Positions 25,130 through 35,228 are shown, counted from the stretch's first letter. The stretch is 64,000 bases of DNA from Arthrobacter jiangjiafuii (GCF_018622995.1 NZ_CP076022.1:1178001-1242000); one strand, 5' to 3'. The notes: a model not told the origin generated them from the letters alone. A program made the numbers and translations.

Positions 25130-26074
25130 TTAGCCGGCGATCGCGGTGGCCACCCAGACCGACCGCTCCGCATCCTTGCGCCGGCCCGCCCGGGTGTAAT
25201 CCAGGGCGTTGTCCACTTCCCGGAGCACGCTCCAGGCCCGCGCGGCCTCGGTGTCCAGGCCGGCTGCGCCGCAGAGCCGGGCCAGCCGCTCCCGCAGTGC
25301 CGCCTCCGGACGGGCCGGGGCCAGATCCTCGAGCCGGTTCCACAGCATCGGTGCGGCAGCAAATTCGGCTTCCCCCACCATGGCCTGCGGATCGATGGCC
25401 ACGAACCCGGACGGTTCGCCGGAAGCACCACCGCGGTACAGGATATTGCCGAAGTGCAGGTCGGTGTGGACCAGCACATCGTTGCTGCTGCGCCGTCCCA
25501 CCGCCCCGCGGGTCTGGCACACCTCCAGGGCGGCTTCCAACAGGCGGCGTTCACAGGGCCGGCCCAGGTCCTCCCAATCGGCAGGCAGCTCATCACTAAG
25601 CTGCTCGGCCCGCTCGGCGAGGGAGGGGACACCGGCCCAGCCGGGGGAGTCGGCGGCTGGCAGTGAGAGCTTGCGTACCAGTCCTCCCCAGACCTGGACC
25701 GCGGTATCCATGTTGGCGCCGGCGAGAGTCCGCAGGGGGTCCAGCCGCTCCAGGAGCAGGGTGCCGCTGTCGGTGTGGCTGGCATAGAGCGCCACGGCAC
25801 CATGCCCGCCCCACAGGCCCAGCGCGGCAGGCTCGGTGAGGGCCTCATCATGGGGATAGGCAACCTTGAGCACGGCAGCGCCGTGTGGAGAGTCAACCGG
25901 CAGGACCAGGGCACCCTGCCCCGACCAGGGCCCGCTCCCCGCGGGCAGTGTCAGGGCCAGGTCCCAGCGCTCCACGGCCTCTGCCACGAGCCGCGGAAGG
26001 GCGGCCAGCCACCGCTGCCCGGAACGGTCGCGGCTGTACCGCTGGCGCAGTTCCGCTGGAATGCTCAGCTCCAC
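25130..26074 (-). CDS. Aminoglycoside/hydroxyurea antibiotic-resistance-kinase-like phosphotransferase
   Basis: The 314-residue protein resembles the APH(6)/hydroxyurea kinase family. The Brenner-type catalytic loop is VLVHTDLHFGNIL, with the catalytic Asp and the metal-binding Asn, and the DFG-like segment is FVAIDPQAMVGEAEFA. A nucleotide-binding lysine lies in AAVLKVAYPHDEA. Chromosomal copies are widespread in actinobacteria and may have metabolic rather than resistance roles, so resistance should not be assumed. It is followed on the same strand, upstream, by the DUF4439 gene, without obvious coupling. Confidence 0.82.
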   Translation of the reverse strand: MELSIPAELRQRYSRDRSGQRWLAALPRLVAEAVERWDLALTLPAGSGPWSGQGALVLPVDSPHGAAVLKVAYPHDEALTEPAALGLWGGHGAVALYASHTDSGTLLLERLDPLRTLAGANMDTAVQVWGGLVRKLSLPAADSPGWAGVPSLAERAEQLSDELPADWEDLGRPCERRLLEAALEVCQTRGAVGRRSSNDVLVHTDLHFGNILYRGGASGEPSGFVAIDPQAMVGEAEFAAAPMLWNRLEDLAPARPEAALRERLARLCGAAGLDTEAARAWSVLREVDNALDYTRAGRRKDAERSVWVATAIAG

Positions 26075-26086
26075 GGCTGCACCGCA

Positions 26087-26122
26087 TCACTGTCAGGAAC
26101 CAGGTCACTGTCAGGAACCAGG
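26087..26122. repeat. Two tandem 18-base copies upstream of the kinase-like gene
   Basis: TCACTGTCAGGAACCAGG occurs twice back to back (26087-26104, 26105-26122), just upstream of the kinase-like start codon. It may be a simple duplication or a paired binding site. Confidence 0.7.
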
Positions 26123-26217
26123 CAGGCCGACGTGGCGAAGGGGGCAGCGGGGAGCTGGGCAGTGATGATTCCGGGACCGCCGCAGGGACGCAGGAGTGGC
26201 TGACGCATTACTACAGG

Positions 26218-27399
26218 CTAGGCCGTGCCGGCTATCCACGGCAGTCCCGCAGGCTGGGCCTCGAGGCCGGGGGAGGCGGGGACACTGCGGGTGTCCGTGT
26301 ACAGGTCCAGGCTCAGCCCGGCCAGCCGTTCAACGGCCCAGGCACGGACGGTGCCGTTGCCCAGCGACGACAGATCCGCGTACACGCCGGGCGTTGCCGC
26401 TTCCAGATCCGCCAGCGCCCCGGCCGGATCCGCACCGAAGGACGCCGGCAGGGCATAGGCCGGTGTTGGGGTCAGCGCCGGCAGGCAGACCTGGGGCAGC
26501 AGGTCCACAGCCTGGTCTCCGGCAGCCAGATGGGCCTCCCGCTTCTCCTCCAGCAGCTCGGCAGCAGCCAAACCGGTGGTGCGGGCCATGGCCACCTCGT
26601 AGGCGTAGGCGGCACCGAACTCCGTGTCCACAACGGCCTGGAGTGCTGCTGCGGCGTCAGGGGCAGGTGCTTCCGGACCCGAGGTGGCTGCGGTGGGAAC
26701 CGGCGCCTCGGCGGGCTGCCCGGCCGGGGACTGCGCTCCGGATGTTCCGGTGTCGGCTGGATCGCTGCCAGCCGCTTCCGGGGCGCAGTCCGGAGTTGCG
26801 GCTGTCGGGGCAACGGGCAGCCAGCGACCCGGAGCAGCTATCCCGGCGGCTTCGGCGGCCCGGGCTGCCAGCACCTGCTGGGCGGCCCCGGTCGAGGCCA
26901 GCAGGCGTGCGGTTCCGGGATCGGCGCGCACTGCGGCATCGAGGCTGGCCCGGGCGGAGGCGGTCAGGGCCTGAATGTAGGCCTCGGCGGGTGCGGACGG
27001 GGTTTGCGCCGCATCGGGAAAGGGCAGCGCGCCGCTGCGGAGGCTGCCGGGCCGGACCAGCAGGATCGACTGGTCTGCCAGCACATCCGCCTGGCCTTCC
27101 AACTCGGCCGCAATGACCTTAGGCACTCCCGCCGGGTCCGCGGCCAGGGCGCGGGCCTGCCGCGAGAGTTCCACTGCGGCGGCGCGGGCATCGGTCTGCG
27201 CGATCTCGGAGAAGTTGGCGGCTCGGCCGTCGCCGGAACCGTTGCCTGCGACCAGGCCCAGGCTCAATACCACGGCGGTCAGCACCAGCAACAGAGTGGT
27301 ACGCCTCACGCCGCCCAGGACCGCCGTCGCCCATCCGGCGCGGCCGGCCGCGGGCGTTCTGCGGGACGGTGGCTTTTTCACTACATCTGATGATGCCAT
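26218..27399 (-). CDS. Membrane-anchored DUF4439 (ferritin-like) protein
   Basis: The 393-residue protein starts with a basic cytoplasmic tail and one transmembrane or signal helix (about residues 33-52, TTLLLVLTAVVLSLGLVAG). A long Ala-rich helical region and a Pro/Ala linker of about 60 residues (around 205-250) follow. It ends in a domain of about 140 residues (ALQAVVDTEFGAAYAYEVAMAR, then LLEEKREAHLAAGDQAVDLL) that matches DUF4439, a ferritin-like four-helix fold. Glu and His residues in those helices could bind metal, but no function is established. It is divergent from rimP. Confidence 0.75.
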   Translation of the reverse strand: MASSDVVKKPPSRRTPAAGRAGWATAVLGGVRRTTLLLVLTAVVLSLGLVAGNGSGDGRAANFSEIAQTDARAAAVELSRQARALAADPAGVPKVIAAELEGQADVLADQSILLVRPGSLRSGALPFPDAAQTPSAPAEAYIQALTASARASLDAAVRADPGTARLLASTGAAQQVLAARAAEAAGIAAPGRWLPVAPTAATPDCAPEAAGSDPADTGTSGAQSPAGQPAEAPVPTAATSGPEAPAPDAAAALQAVVDTEFGAAYAYEVAMARTTGLAAAELLEEKREAHLAAGDQAVDLLPQVCLPALTPTPAYALPASFGADPAGALADLEAATPGVYADLSSLGNGTVRAWAVERLAGLSLDLYTDTRSVPASPGLEAQPAGLPWIAGTA

Positions 27400-27486
27400 G
27401 AACGCCGCCCCATCAGCACCGATGCCTCGGGGACTCAGGAATGTCGGTACGCTAGTAGGTACAACATCATCTAGTGGGAGGCACCT

Positions 27487-28116
27487 ATGGCGGTTCGGCC
27501 CAGCCCCAAAAAAGACACGTCATCGGATTACCGCAAGAAGGCCATGCACGCAGAAATCACCGCTGAAACCCAGCGCCTCAAGAACTTCCTCGCTCCCACG
27601 GTTGAACAGCAGCAGCTTTTCCTCGAGGACATCGAGATCAAAATGGCAGGTGCCAACCGCACCGTACACGTCATTGTCGACCTTCCCGAAGGTGAAGCCG
27701 GCGGCGTCAGCCTCGACCGCATCTCCGACGTCGCGCACGCAATTTCCGAAGCCATGGATGCAGATCCGCACGACGACGGCCGGCCCTACAGCCTCGAGGT
27801 CTCGTCTCCCGGTGTTTCGCGCCCGTTGACAGCGCCGCGCCACTGGCGCCGCAACGTCGGGCGCATGGTCAGCGTCAACGTCCTGACCGGCGACGACGTC
27901 ATGGGCCGCCTGGTGTCCGTAGACGACCACGGCATCACCCTGATCCCCGAACTGCCGGTCAAGAAGGGCATGAAGCCGAAGCAGGGCGAGCAGAGGACCC
28001 TGCCCTTCGAGAACATCCGCAAGGGACGCGTTGAAGTCGAATTCGCGCATATCGAAGATGTACCGCTGGACGGCATCGCCGACAGTGATGAAGAACCCAC
28101 AGCTGAGGAGGCCTAG
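27487..28116 (+). CDS. rimP: Ribosome maturation factor RimP
   Basis: The 209-residue factor helps the 30S subunit mature. The conserved N-terminal domain contains DIEIKMAGANRTVHVIVDLPEGEAGGVSLDRISDVAHAIS and the hallmark SLEVSSPGVSRPLTAPRHWRR, followed by the C-terminal SH3-like domain (NVLTGDDVMGRLVSVDDHGI). The N-terminal about 30 residues and the acidic tail are extras common in actinobacteria. GGGAGG precedes the ATG. It heads the rimP-nusA-ylxR-infB-rbfA operon and ends one base before nusA. Confidence 0.95.
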   Translation: MAVRPSPKKDTSSDYRKKAMHAEITAETQRLKNFLAPTVEQQQLFLEDIEIKMAGANRTVHVIVDLPEGEAGGVSLDRISDVAHAISEAMDADPHDDGRPYSLEVSSPGVSRPLTAPRHWRRNVGRMVSVNVLTGDDVMGRLVSVDDHGITLIPELPVKKGMKPKQGEQRTLPFENIRKGRVEVEFAHIEDVPLDGIADSDEEPTAEEA

Positions 28117-29088
28117 ATGGATATTGATATGAGTGCGCTGAGGCTGCTGGAACGCGAACGGGAGATCCCCTTGGATCTGCTGGTTCCGACCATCGAGCAG
28201 GCGCTTTTGGTGGCTTACCACAAGACCGCCGGCGCGCAGGACAAAGCCCGTGCCGAGGTGGACCGCAAGAATGGCCACGTCACCATTTGGGCTACGGAAG
28301 TGGACGACGACGGCGAGGCCGTGGGCGAGTTCGACGACACCCCCACCGGTTTTGGCCGTATTGCCGCAAGCACCGCCCGCCAGATCATCCTGCAGCGGCT
28401 GCGCGACGTCGAAGACGACGCCATCGTCGGTGAGTTCAAGGGCCGTGAGGGAGAAATCGTCTCCGGGCAGATCCAGCAGGGCAACAACCCGCACATGATT
28501 CAGGTGAACCTGGGTGCCGTGGAGGCACTGCTGCCTCCCACGGAGCAGGTCCCCGGTGAGAAGTACACGCACGGTTCCCGGATCCGGGCCTTCGTGGTGG
28601 ACGTCCGCCGCGGTTTCAAGGGCCCGTCCATCACCCTGTCCCGCTCCCACCCGGGCCTGGTCCGGAAGCTCTTCGAGCTGGAAGTTCCTGAAATCGCCGA
28701 CGGAAGCGTCGAGATTGTTGCGCTGGCCCGCGAAGCCGGCCACCGCACCAAGATCGCGGTAAAGGGCAATGTCTCCGGCATCAACGCCAAGGGCGCCTGC
28801 ATCGGTGAAATGGGTTCGCGTGTCCGCGCCGTCATGACGGAACTGCACGACGAGAAGATCGACATCGTGGACTACAGCGATGATCCGGCCACCTTCATCG
28901 GCAATTCACTCTCGCCGTCGCGCGTGACTTCCGTCACCATCACGGATGAGGACACCCGTTCGGCGCGCGTTGTTGTTCCCGACTACCAGCTCTCTCTGGC
29001 AATCGGCAAGGAAGGGCAGAATGCCCGCCTCGCCGCGAAGCTGACCGGCTGGCGGATCGACATCGTCTCCGACGCCAAGAGCGCCTAA
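28117..29088 (+). CDS. nusA: Transcription termination/antitermination factor NusA
   Basis: The 323-residue factor binds RNA polymerase and nascent RNA. It shows the N-terminal domain ([29 protein letters not shown]), an S1 domain (about 110-180), then KH1 and KH2 ([32 protein letters not shown] and [24 protein letters not shown]). It lacks the C-terminal acidic repeats of E. coli NusA, as usual for actinobacteria. It starts directly at the base after the rimP stop. Confidence 0.96.
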   Translation: MDIDMSALRLLEREREIPLDLLVPTIEQALLVAYHKTAGAQDKARAEVDRKNGHVTIWATEVDDDGEAVGEFDDTPTGFGRIAASTARQIILQRLRDVEDDAIVGEFKGREGEIVSGQIQQGNNPHMIQVNLGAVEALLPPTEQVPGEKYTHGSRIRAFVVDVRRGFKGPSITLSRSHPGLVRKLFELEVPEIADGSVEIVALAREAGHRTKIAVKGNVSGINAKGACIGEMGSRVRAVMTELHDEKIDIVDYSDDPATFIGNSLSPSRVTSVTITDEDTRSARVVVPDYQLSLAIGKEGQNARLAAKLTGWRIDIVSDAKSA

Positions 29089-29137
29089 GCTCGCGCACCC
29101 AGCGGTGAATGCGGCACAAGGGAAGAAAAGCGTTAGA

Positions 29138-29515
29138 ATGTATGAGGCCGGGTCACCATCCGCTTTCCCAACATCCTCTGCAGCCTCAGGCGCTGCAGTG
29201 CATATCCCACAGAGGACATGCATCGGATGCAGGAAAAAGGATGACCAGGCCGTTCTGATACGGCTGGTTGGCGTCGAGTCGGATGGCAGGATTGCCGTCC
29301 ACATCGACGAACACCGCCGTATGTCTGGCCGCGGGGCCTGGGTGCACCGCGGATCAGCATGCTTTGCAGCAGCGCTTCGGCGACGTGCGTTCAATCGGGC
29401 CTTTCGGGGCCAGGTGGATACCGCGGATGCGGAAGCTTGGTTCAAGGCTCTTGAGTCGGCTCCGTCCGGGAGCGGGCTCGAAACCGTCCAACCTGAAAGC
29501 GGGTCAGAAATCTGA
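29138..29515 (+). CDS. ylxR: YlxR-family (DUF448) nucleic-acid-binding protein
   Basis: The core domain starts PQRTCIGCRKKDDQAVLIRLV and contains GRGAWVHRGSACFAAALRRRAFNRAFRG, the hallmark of YlxR. The fold presents a basic surface for RNA or DNA. ATG 29138 gives 125 residues, GTG 29105 would give 136, and a GTG about 15 codons before PQRTC is also possible. None has a clear Shine-Dalgarno sequence, so the start is unsure. It sits between nusA and infB, the standard location. Homologues have been linked to RNase P and transcription control in other bacteria. Confidence 0.85.
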   Translation: MYEAGSPSAFPTSSAASGAAVHIPQRTCIGCRKKDDQAVLIRLVGVESDGRIAVHIDEHRRMSGRGAWVHRGSACFAAALRRRAFNRAFRGQVDTADAEAWFKALESAPSGSGLETVQPESGSEI

Positions 29516-29647
29516 TGGAAACCCGATGAGTACCCAGCGATGAGTGCTTTGTTGTGCTCTGCTATGGGCTTTGCTGTGACTGCAGTGGAAGCCCGCAGGA
29601 AATAGACGGTTCGTACCTGGCTCGGTGCGGACCGAGACAGGAGAAAT

Positions 29648-32566
29648 GTGGCCAAGGTCCGCGTACACGAGCTCGCCAAAGAGCTCGGCATCACCTCGAA
29701 GGATGCAGTTGCAAAACTGCAGGAACTGGGCGAATTCGTCCGTTCTGCCTCATCAACAATTGAGGCACCTGTAGTCAAGAAGCTTCGTGGCGCCTTCCCG
29801 GCGTCCGAATCCAAGCCCGATTCCAAGCCCGCCGCTCAGGCAGGCACTCCCGGCCCGCGCCCGGCCGCAGCACCAGTTGCACCGGCGCCGTCGGCACCTA
29901 CCCCGGCATCGGCAGCTGCTCCGGCAGCCCCCGCCGCACCGGCTCCGGCAGCACCCGCCGCCGAGAAGCCGGCCACGCCGGCTCCGGCAGCACCCGCTGC
30001 AGAGAAGGCACCGGCTGCTGACAAGCCGGCCGCCGCACCGTCAGGCGTCAAGCCCGGCGCACGCCCGGCACCGAAGGCCCCCGCGGCCGAAAAGCCTGCT
30101 GCGCCCGCTGACGGCGAAACCCGCAGCAGCGCACCCCGTCCCGGCGCACCGCGTCCGGGCAACAACCCGTTTGCCCCCTCCCAGGGCATGCCGCGCCCCC
30201 GTGGCCGCGGCGAGAACGAGCGGGGCACGGGCGCACCGCGTCCGGGCAACAACCCGTTCGCTCCGTCCCAGGGCATGCCCCGTCCGGGCCGTCGTGACGA
30301 GAACACCGAACGTCCCGCAGCAGCAGCAGGCGCCGGCGGACCCCGTCCGGCTGCAGGCTCCGGCGGTCCCCGTCCGGGTGCACCCCGTCCGGCTTCGGCC
30401 CGTCCGGGCGCACCCCGTCCGGCTTCGGCTCGTCCCGCCGGTCCCGGCGGTCCCCGTCCTACTCCGGGCATGATGCCCAACCGCACCGAGCGGCCGGCAG
30501 CCCCGGCCCGCGGCGGTGCCGGTGGCGGACCCCGCAGGGGTCCGGGCGGCGCACCGGGCGGAGCTCCCGGTGCAGGCGGCGGCGCACCCGTTGGCGGCGG
30601 CTTCGGCAAGGGCGGCCGCGGACGCGGCGGCACTGCCGGTGCTTTCGGCAAGGGTGGCGCAGGACGCGGCAAGCAGCGCAAGTCGAAGCGGGCAAAGCGG
30701 CAGGAACTGGAGCAGATGTCAGCTCCGTCGCTGGGTGGCGTTTCGGTACCCCGCGGCGACGGCAACACTGTTGTCCGTCTGCGCCGCGGCGCGTCCATCA
30801 CGGACTTCGCCGACAAGATTGAGGCCAACCCGGCAGCACTCGTAACCGTTCTGTTCCACCTCGGTGAAATGGCAACGGCCACGCAGTCCCTGGACGAAGA
30901 GACATTCGGTGTCCTGGGTTCGGAGCTGGGCTACAAGATCCAGGTTGTCTCGCCGGAAGACGAAGAGCGCGAACTGCTGAGCACGTTCGACATCGACTTC
31001 GATGCCGAGCTGGAAGCAGAAGGCGACGACGACCTTGAGGCACGTCCTCCGGTTGTCACGATCATGGGTCACGTTGACCACGGTAAGACGCGCCTGCTGG
31101 ATGCCATCCGCAACACCAAGGTGGTTGAAGGTGAAGCCGGCGGCATCACCCAGCACATCGGTGCCTACCAGATCCAGTTCGATCATGAAGGCACTACCCG
31201 TCCGATCACCTTCATTGACACCCCGGGCCACGAGGCGTTCACCGCCATGCGTGCACGTGGTGCCAAGGTCACCGACATCGCGGTCCTGGTTGTCGCAGCC
31301 GATGACGGCGTCATGCCGCAGACGATTGAAGCGCTGAACCACGCCCAGGCAGCAAATGTGCCGATCGTGGTTGCAGTGAACAAGATCGACAAGGAAGGCG
31401 CCAACCCGGAGAAGGTCCGCGGCCAGCTGACCGAATACGGTCTGGTTCCCGAGGAATACGGTGGCGACACCATGTTCGTTGAGGTCTCTGCCCGCCAGAA
31501 CCTCAACATCGACGCCCTGCTCGAGGCTGTGCTGCTGACCGCAGACGCTGCCCTGGACATGCGCGCCAACCCGAACAAGGACGCCCGCGGTATCGCGATT
31601 GAAGCCAACCTGGACAAGGGCCGCGGTGCAGTTGCCACCGTTCTGGTCCAGTCCGGAACGCTGAAGGTCGGCGACACGATCGTTGCCGGTACGGCCCACG
31701 GCCGCGTCCGCGCAATGTTCAACGAGAACGGCGAGACCGTTACCGAAGCCGGACCTTCCCGTCCGGTCCAGGTGCTGGGTCTGTCCAACGTTCCCCGCGC
31801 CGGCGACACGTTCTTCGTCACCGACGATGAGCGCACGGCCCGCCAGATCGCTGAAAAGCGTGAAGCAGCGGACCGTAACGCCGCACTGGCCAAGCGCCGC
31901 AAGCGCATCAGCCTCGAGGACTTCGACCAGGCCGTTGCTGACGGCAAGGTTGACACCCTTAACCTCATCCTCAAGGGTGACGTTTCCGGTGCCGTTGAAG
32001 CCCTGGAAGACTCGCTGCTCAAGATCGACGTCGGCGAAGGCGTGCAGCTGCGCGTCATCCACCGCGGCGTTGGTGCCATCACGCAGAACGACGTCAACCT
32101 GGCGACGGTGGACAACGCCGTCATCATCGGCTTCAACGTCAAGCCGGCCGAGCGCGTTGCCGACCTGGCAGAGCGCGAAGGCGTGGACATGCGCTTCTAC
32201 TCCGTCATCTACGCAGCAATTGATGACATTGAGCTTGCACTCAAGGGCATGCTCAAGCCCGAGTACGAAGAAGTCCAGCTCGGCACCGCCGAGGTCCGCG
32301 AAGTCTTCCGTTCCTCCAAGTTCGGAAACATTGCCGGCTCGATCGTCCGCTCCGGTGTTATCCGGCGCAACGCCAAGGCACGGGTTACCCGTGACGGCAA
32401 GGTCATCGGTGACAACCTCACCGTTGAGTCGCTCAAGCGGTTCAAGGACGACGCCACCGAGGTCCGTACGGACTTCGAGTGTGGTATCGGTCTGGGCTCG
32501 TTCAATGACGTCAACACAGGCGACATCATCGAGACCTTCGAAATGCGCGAGAAGCCGCGCGCATAG
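29648..32566 (+). CDS. infB: Translation initiation factor IF-2
   Basis: The 972-residue GTPase brings initiator tRNA to the ribosome. The N-terminus has the IF2 head ([32 protein letters not shown]). A 300-residue Pro/Ala/Gly/Arg-rich linker of low complexity follows, and a second IF2_N region ([24 protein letters not shown]). The G domain begins [18 protein letters not shown], with DTPGHEAF and NKIDK, followed by the beta-barrel and C-terminal fMet-tRNA domains. GTG start with AGGAGA four bases upstream. The long linker is typical of actinobacteria. Confidence 0.98.
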   Translation: MAKVRVHELAKELGITSKDAVAKLQELGEFVRSASSTIEAPVVKKLRGAFPASESKPDSKPAAQAGTPGPRPAAAPVAPAPSAPTPASAAAPAAPAAPAPAAPAAEKPATPAPAAPAAEKAPAADKPAAAPSGVKPGARPAPKAPAAEKPAAPADGETRSSAPRPGAPRPGNNPFAPSQGMPRPRGRGENERGTGAPRPGNNPFAPSQGMPRPGRRDENTERPAAAAGAGGPRPAAGSGGPRPGAPRPASARPGAPRPASARPAGPGGPRPTPGMMPNRTERPAAPARGGAGGGPRRGPGGAPGGAPGAGGGAPVGGGFGKGGRGRGGTAGAFGKGGAGRGKQRKSKRAKRQELEQMSAPSLGGVSVPRGDGNTVVRLRRGASITDFADKIEANPAALVTVLFHLGEMATATQSLDEETFGVLGSELGYKIQVVSPEDEERELLSTFDIDFDAELEAEGDDDLEARPPVVTIMGHVDHGKTRLLDAIRNTKVVEGEAGGITQHIGAYQIQFDHEGTTRPITFIDTPGHEAFTAMRARGAKVTDIAVLVVAADDGVMPQTIEALNHAQAANVPIVVAVNKIDKEGANPEKVRGQLTEYGLVPEEYGGDTMFVEVSARQNLNIDALLEAVLLTADAALDMRANPNKDARGIAIEANLDKGRGAVATVLVQSGTLKVGDTIVAGTAHGRVRAMFNENGETVTEAGPSRPVQVLGLSNVPRAGDTFFVTDDERTARQIAEKREAADRNAALAKRRKRISLEDFDQAVADGKVDTLNLILKGDVSGAVEALEDSLLKIDVGEGVQLRVIHRGVGAITQNDVNLATVDNAVIIGFNVKPAERVADLAEREGVDMRFYSVIYAAIDDIELALKGMLKPEYEEVQLGTAEVREVFRSSKFGNIAGSIVRSGVIRRNAKARVTRDGKVIGDNLTVESLKRFKDDATEVRTDFECGIGLGSFNDVNTGDIIETFEMREKPRA

Positions 32567-32575
32567 CAGTACTCA

Positions 32576-32649
32576 GGCGGGGCTGCCGGTTTCCGGCGGC
32601 CCCGCCCCCAAGCGGGAGGGCCGGCACCATCGTGTTGGCCCCTCCCGCT
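32576..32649. terminator. Two consecutive hairpins between infB and rbfA
   Basis: The first stem pairs GGCGGGGCTGCCGG with CCGGCGGCCCCGCC (32576-32606, one wobble). The second pairs AGCGGGAGGGCC with GGCCCCTCCCGCT (32611-32649, one bulge). They may partly terminate transcription or mark an RNA processing site before rbfA, which starts 119 bases later. Confidence 0.55.
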
Positions 32650-32767
32650 TCGGCAGCTCCGGTGGCCGCTCCTGTCAGACAGGCGGGCCCCGGGCTGCGA
32701 ACGTGCACGATGTGCCGGCCCGGCCGCCGTCGTCGTACGAACCCGCACATCTTATTAAGGAGAGGTA

Positions 32768-33238
32768 ATGGCAGATCCAGCACGCGCTGCGAAACTCGCT
32801 GACCGAATCAAGGTTGTAGTTGCCCAGGCGCTGGAACGGCGGATCAAGGATCCCCGGCTGGGGTTTGTGACTCTCACCGATGCCCGTGTCACCAATGACC
32901 TGCAGCACGCCACCCTTTACTACACGGTATTTGGTGACGAGGAACAGCAGGCAGACACCAAGGCTGCGCTGGAGTCCGCACGCGGCGTCCTGCGTGCCGA
33001 GGTCGGAAAGAACATCACCGTTCGCCTGACGCCGACCCTGGAATTCGTCCCCGACGAGATCCCTGTCAACGCCAGCCACCTCGAGGAACTGATCCGTGCC
33101 GCCAAGAAGCGCGACGCGGAGCTTGAGGCCCTCAAGGAAGGCGCGACGTACGCCGGCGAAGCCGACCCGTACCGCAAGGACGAGGACTTCGACGAAGACG
33201 ACGACGAGGAAACTCCGACCGGTTCCGACGCAAAGTAG
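32768..33238 (+). CDS. rbfA: 30S ribosome-binding factor RbfA
   Basis: The 156-residue cold-shock assembly factor has a KH-like fold: RAAKLADRIKVVVAQALERRIKDPRLGFVTLTDARVTNDLQHA, then TPTLEFVPDEIPVNASHLEELI. An acidic C-terminal tail of about 40 residues (rich in DE) follows, common in actinobacteria. AAGGAGAGGT lies just before the ATG. It closes the rimP operon and is followed by a strong terminator. Confidence 0.95.
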   Translation: MADPARAAKLADRIKVVVAQALERRIKDPRLGFVTLTDARVTNDLQHATLYYTVFGDEEQQADTKAALESARGVLRAEVGKNITVRLTPTLEFVPDEIPVNASHLEELIRAAKKRDAELEALKEGATYAGEADPYRKDEDFDEDDDEETPTGSDAK

Positions 33239-33272
33239 TCAGCAGCACTTCGTCCACGGGACGGAGAAGAGA

Positions 33273-33305
33273 AGAGGGGCGGTTCCGAAAGGAACCGCCC
33301 CTCTT
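33273..33305. terminator. Strong terminator after rbfA
   Basis: AAGAGGGGCGGTTCC and GGAACCGCCCCTCTT form a near-perfect stem with a GAAA tetraloop, followed by TTT. It is placed between the convergent rbfA and ScyD-like genes. Confidence 0.85.
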
Positions 33306-33345
33306 TGCTGTTGAAGCTGATGTGTTCGGCGGTGTCCGCTAGGCG

Positions 33346-34800
33346 CTACCTGCGGCCTCCGTCATGTCCCCAGCCTGCGCCGTAACCGTGGCCCTTTCCT
33401 TTGCCCCAGCCGTGGCCGTCACCTTTACCGTCGCCCTTGCCTCCGCCATGGCCCCAGCCGGCGCCGTACCCGTCGCCCTTGCCTCCGCCATGGCCCCAGC
33501 CGGTGCCGTACCCATCGCCCTTGCCTCCGCCATGGCCCCAGCCGGCGCCGTACCCGTCGCCGTGGCCGTGGCCCTTGCCGTCGTCACAATCATCGCCATG
33601 GCCGTCACCCTGGCCGTCGTCGAGCTGGATGCTGATGATCCGTCCGGCGGGTGGCCCCGGATCGACGGGAGGCTCCGCCACAGGGGGCTCTCCGGTTTCG
33701 GGCTCCGTCGCTTCCCCTCCCGGCGGCAAGGCGTCCACGCTCGCGTAGAGAACGTCGCCGCGCAGCTCCAGGGCGGCAGGCTGGTTCACTTCGTAGAACA
33801 GTTCCGGAGTGTCAGATCCGGCACGGACCACCGAAATGCGGTTGCCGAACAATTCAGCTACGAAAATGTCTCCGTTGTCGTTCACGGCCAGGCCGGTGGC
33901 AGCAGCAAAACCCGTGGCAACCAGTTCCGAGGTTCCATCGTCCGGGTTCACTTGAAACACCGATCCCGGCGCGACGCCCAGGTCCGGAGGCCCTCCGGGC
34001 AGCGATGTCACGTACAGGCTGCCGTCGGGTCCCATCTCGACATCGGTCGGCACCGGTTCCAGATTGTAGACCTGGCCGACAGTGCACGCCGGGAGCGCCA
34101 GCCCCGCTGCGGCTTCGGCCGTGATCGTGGCGGGTATGGGCGGCAGGACGGCCAGTGTGGAAATGCCGCCGTCGGTGTCCACCAGCAGCAGCGCGTTGGT
34201 GCCGGCATCTGCCACGATCACGCCGTCATCAACGGGAAGGGTGGCATAGGGGTTGGAGTCTGGCAGCCCTGTGTAGCTGGCCGGCATGTCCGGGGGGAGC
34301 TGCGCCGCACAGGCCTGATCCAGGCCCTCGAAGCCGTAGGTATTGATGCTGTCAGGGTTTTCCGTGTATTCGTAGGTTGCGATGTCGGCGAGGGTCTCGA
34401 TCGTGCCGTCGCTGTCGATCGACTTGAGAACCGAGAAATTCTCCGAAGGATCATGGGTCATGGCTCCGACGGCCATTGTGTAGTACGTGGTTCCGCTGGA
34501 CCGCGAGACAGCTCCCGAAGAATAGCCCTCGGGCCCGGTATCGAGGACCTCGGTGGTCCCGTCGCCGGTGATCCGGGTCAGCAGCCCGAGGTTGCTTTGG
34601 GCCACGTCGAATATCGGTCCCCGGCCGACGGCGAAGCTCAGGGGCGAGAGCAGTCCTTCGGCGACGGTGCTGACTTCGCCTGCTGTGGGCGGCGTATCCG
34701 GTGGATCATTGTCCCAACCTCCGGCAGAAGCGGGGGAGGCGCCCAGCCCAAGGGCCGCCGCAGCGGCCAGGACGGCAATGGCGGGGGGTGCTTTTTTCAC
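33346..34800 (-). CDS. Secreted ScyD/ScyE-family beta-propeller-like protein with Gly/His repeat tail
   Basis: From GTG 34798-34800 (GAGGAG upstream on the minus strand) the protein has 484 residues. It begins with a signal peptide ([26 protein letters not shown]), followed by a domain of about 370 residues. That domain has six-bladed-propeller features ([51 protein letters not shown]) and matches the ScyD/ScyE family. A Pro linker leads to an unusual 70-residue tail of [14 protein letters not shown] repeats, rich in Gly, His, Lys and Trp. The family's function in non-scytonemin bacteria is unknown. The tail could bind metal or cell wall, which is inference. An alternative ATG lies 30 codons upstream. 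Confidence 0.75.
   Translation of the reverse strand: MKKAPPAIAVLAAAAALGLGASPASAGGWDNDPPDTPPTAGEVSTVAEGLLSPLSFAVGRGPIFDVAQSNLGLLTRITGDGTTEVLDTGPEGYSSGAVSRSSGTTYYTMAVGAMTHDPSENFSVLKSIDSDGTIETLADIATYEYTENPDSINTYGFEGLDQACAAQLPPDMPASYTGLPDSNPYATLPVDDGVIVADAGTNALLLVDTDGGISTLAVLPPIPATITAEAAAGLALPACTVGQVYNLEPVPTDVEMGPDGSLYVTSLPGGPPDLGVAPGSVFQVNPDDGTSELVATGFAAATGLAVNDNGDIFVAELFGNRISVVRAGSDTPELFYEVNQPAALELRGDVLYASVDALPPGGEATEPETGEPPVAEPPVDPGPPAGRIISIQLDDGQGDGHGDDCDDGKGHGHGDGYGAGWGHGGGKGDGYGTGWGHGGGKGDGYGAGWGHGGGKGDGKGDGHGWGKGKGHGYGAGWGHDGGRR
33430..33555. repeat. Three tandem 42-base repeats inside the ScyD-like gene
   Basis: Three nearly identical 42-base units (33430-33471, 33472-33513, 33514-33555) encode three copies of the 14-residue [14 protein letters not shown] motif on the minus strand. 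Unit 2 and unit 3 differ by single bases. The near identity at DNA level suggests recent expansion and possible copy-number variation between strains. Confidence 0.85.
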
Positions 34801-35078
34801 GGTGATCTCCTCAGCATTGGTCAAGTGCAATGCGAGACTCGCTTCAACATTTCCGCGGTTCCCAGCCACGCCCCCGGATGAAGCTTTCACAGCTTAGGCT
34901 CAGCGTTTGGGCAGGTACATATCAGGATCCGGTGCTGAAGTACTCCACTTGCTGCAACCAACCGGGTAGTGGGTAATCGGCTGCGGGCCCACGTGCCGGC
35001 CAGGCGTATGTCGCCGGTAGCGCTGTCCCGGGCCACCTTCGGTCGATCCGCCGTGGTGGCATCACGCCCGGTACGCCT

Positions 35079-35171
35079 CGCCGAGTGTGGAGGTCATGCC
35101 CCTTTGCCACGCCGAGTGTGGAGGTCATGCCCCTTCGGCACGCCGAGTGTCGAGGTGATGCCCCTTCGGCC
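35079..35171. repeat. Three tandem 31-base repeats in an intergenic gap
   Basis: The gap 34801-35228 holds no gene that I can support. It contains three 31-base units starting CGCCGAGTGTGGAGGTCATG at 35079, 35110 and 35141, the last slightly diverged. The CGAGTGTG head is shared with a unit of the 14793-15080 array, so the two may be related. The rest of the gap shows no clear promoter or hairpin. Confidence 0.75.
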
Positions 35172-35228
35172 CCCTGGAAGCGGCGTGATCCCGACAGTCG
35201 ACGGCGGGGGCAGCGTGGTTTACCGAAT

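Noticed and set aside
29554-29763. Small open frame before infB
   Set aside because: It overlaps the IF-2 start, has no ribosome-binding site and no protein-like composition.
33364-34881. Plus-strand open frame of about 500 codons opposite the ScyD-like gene
   Set aside because: The minus-strand gene has a signal peptide, propeller-type motifs and a ribosome-binding site. The plus-strand product has none and is a mirror effect of the repeats.
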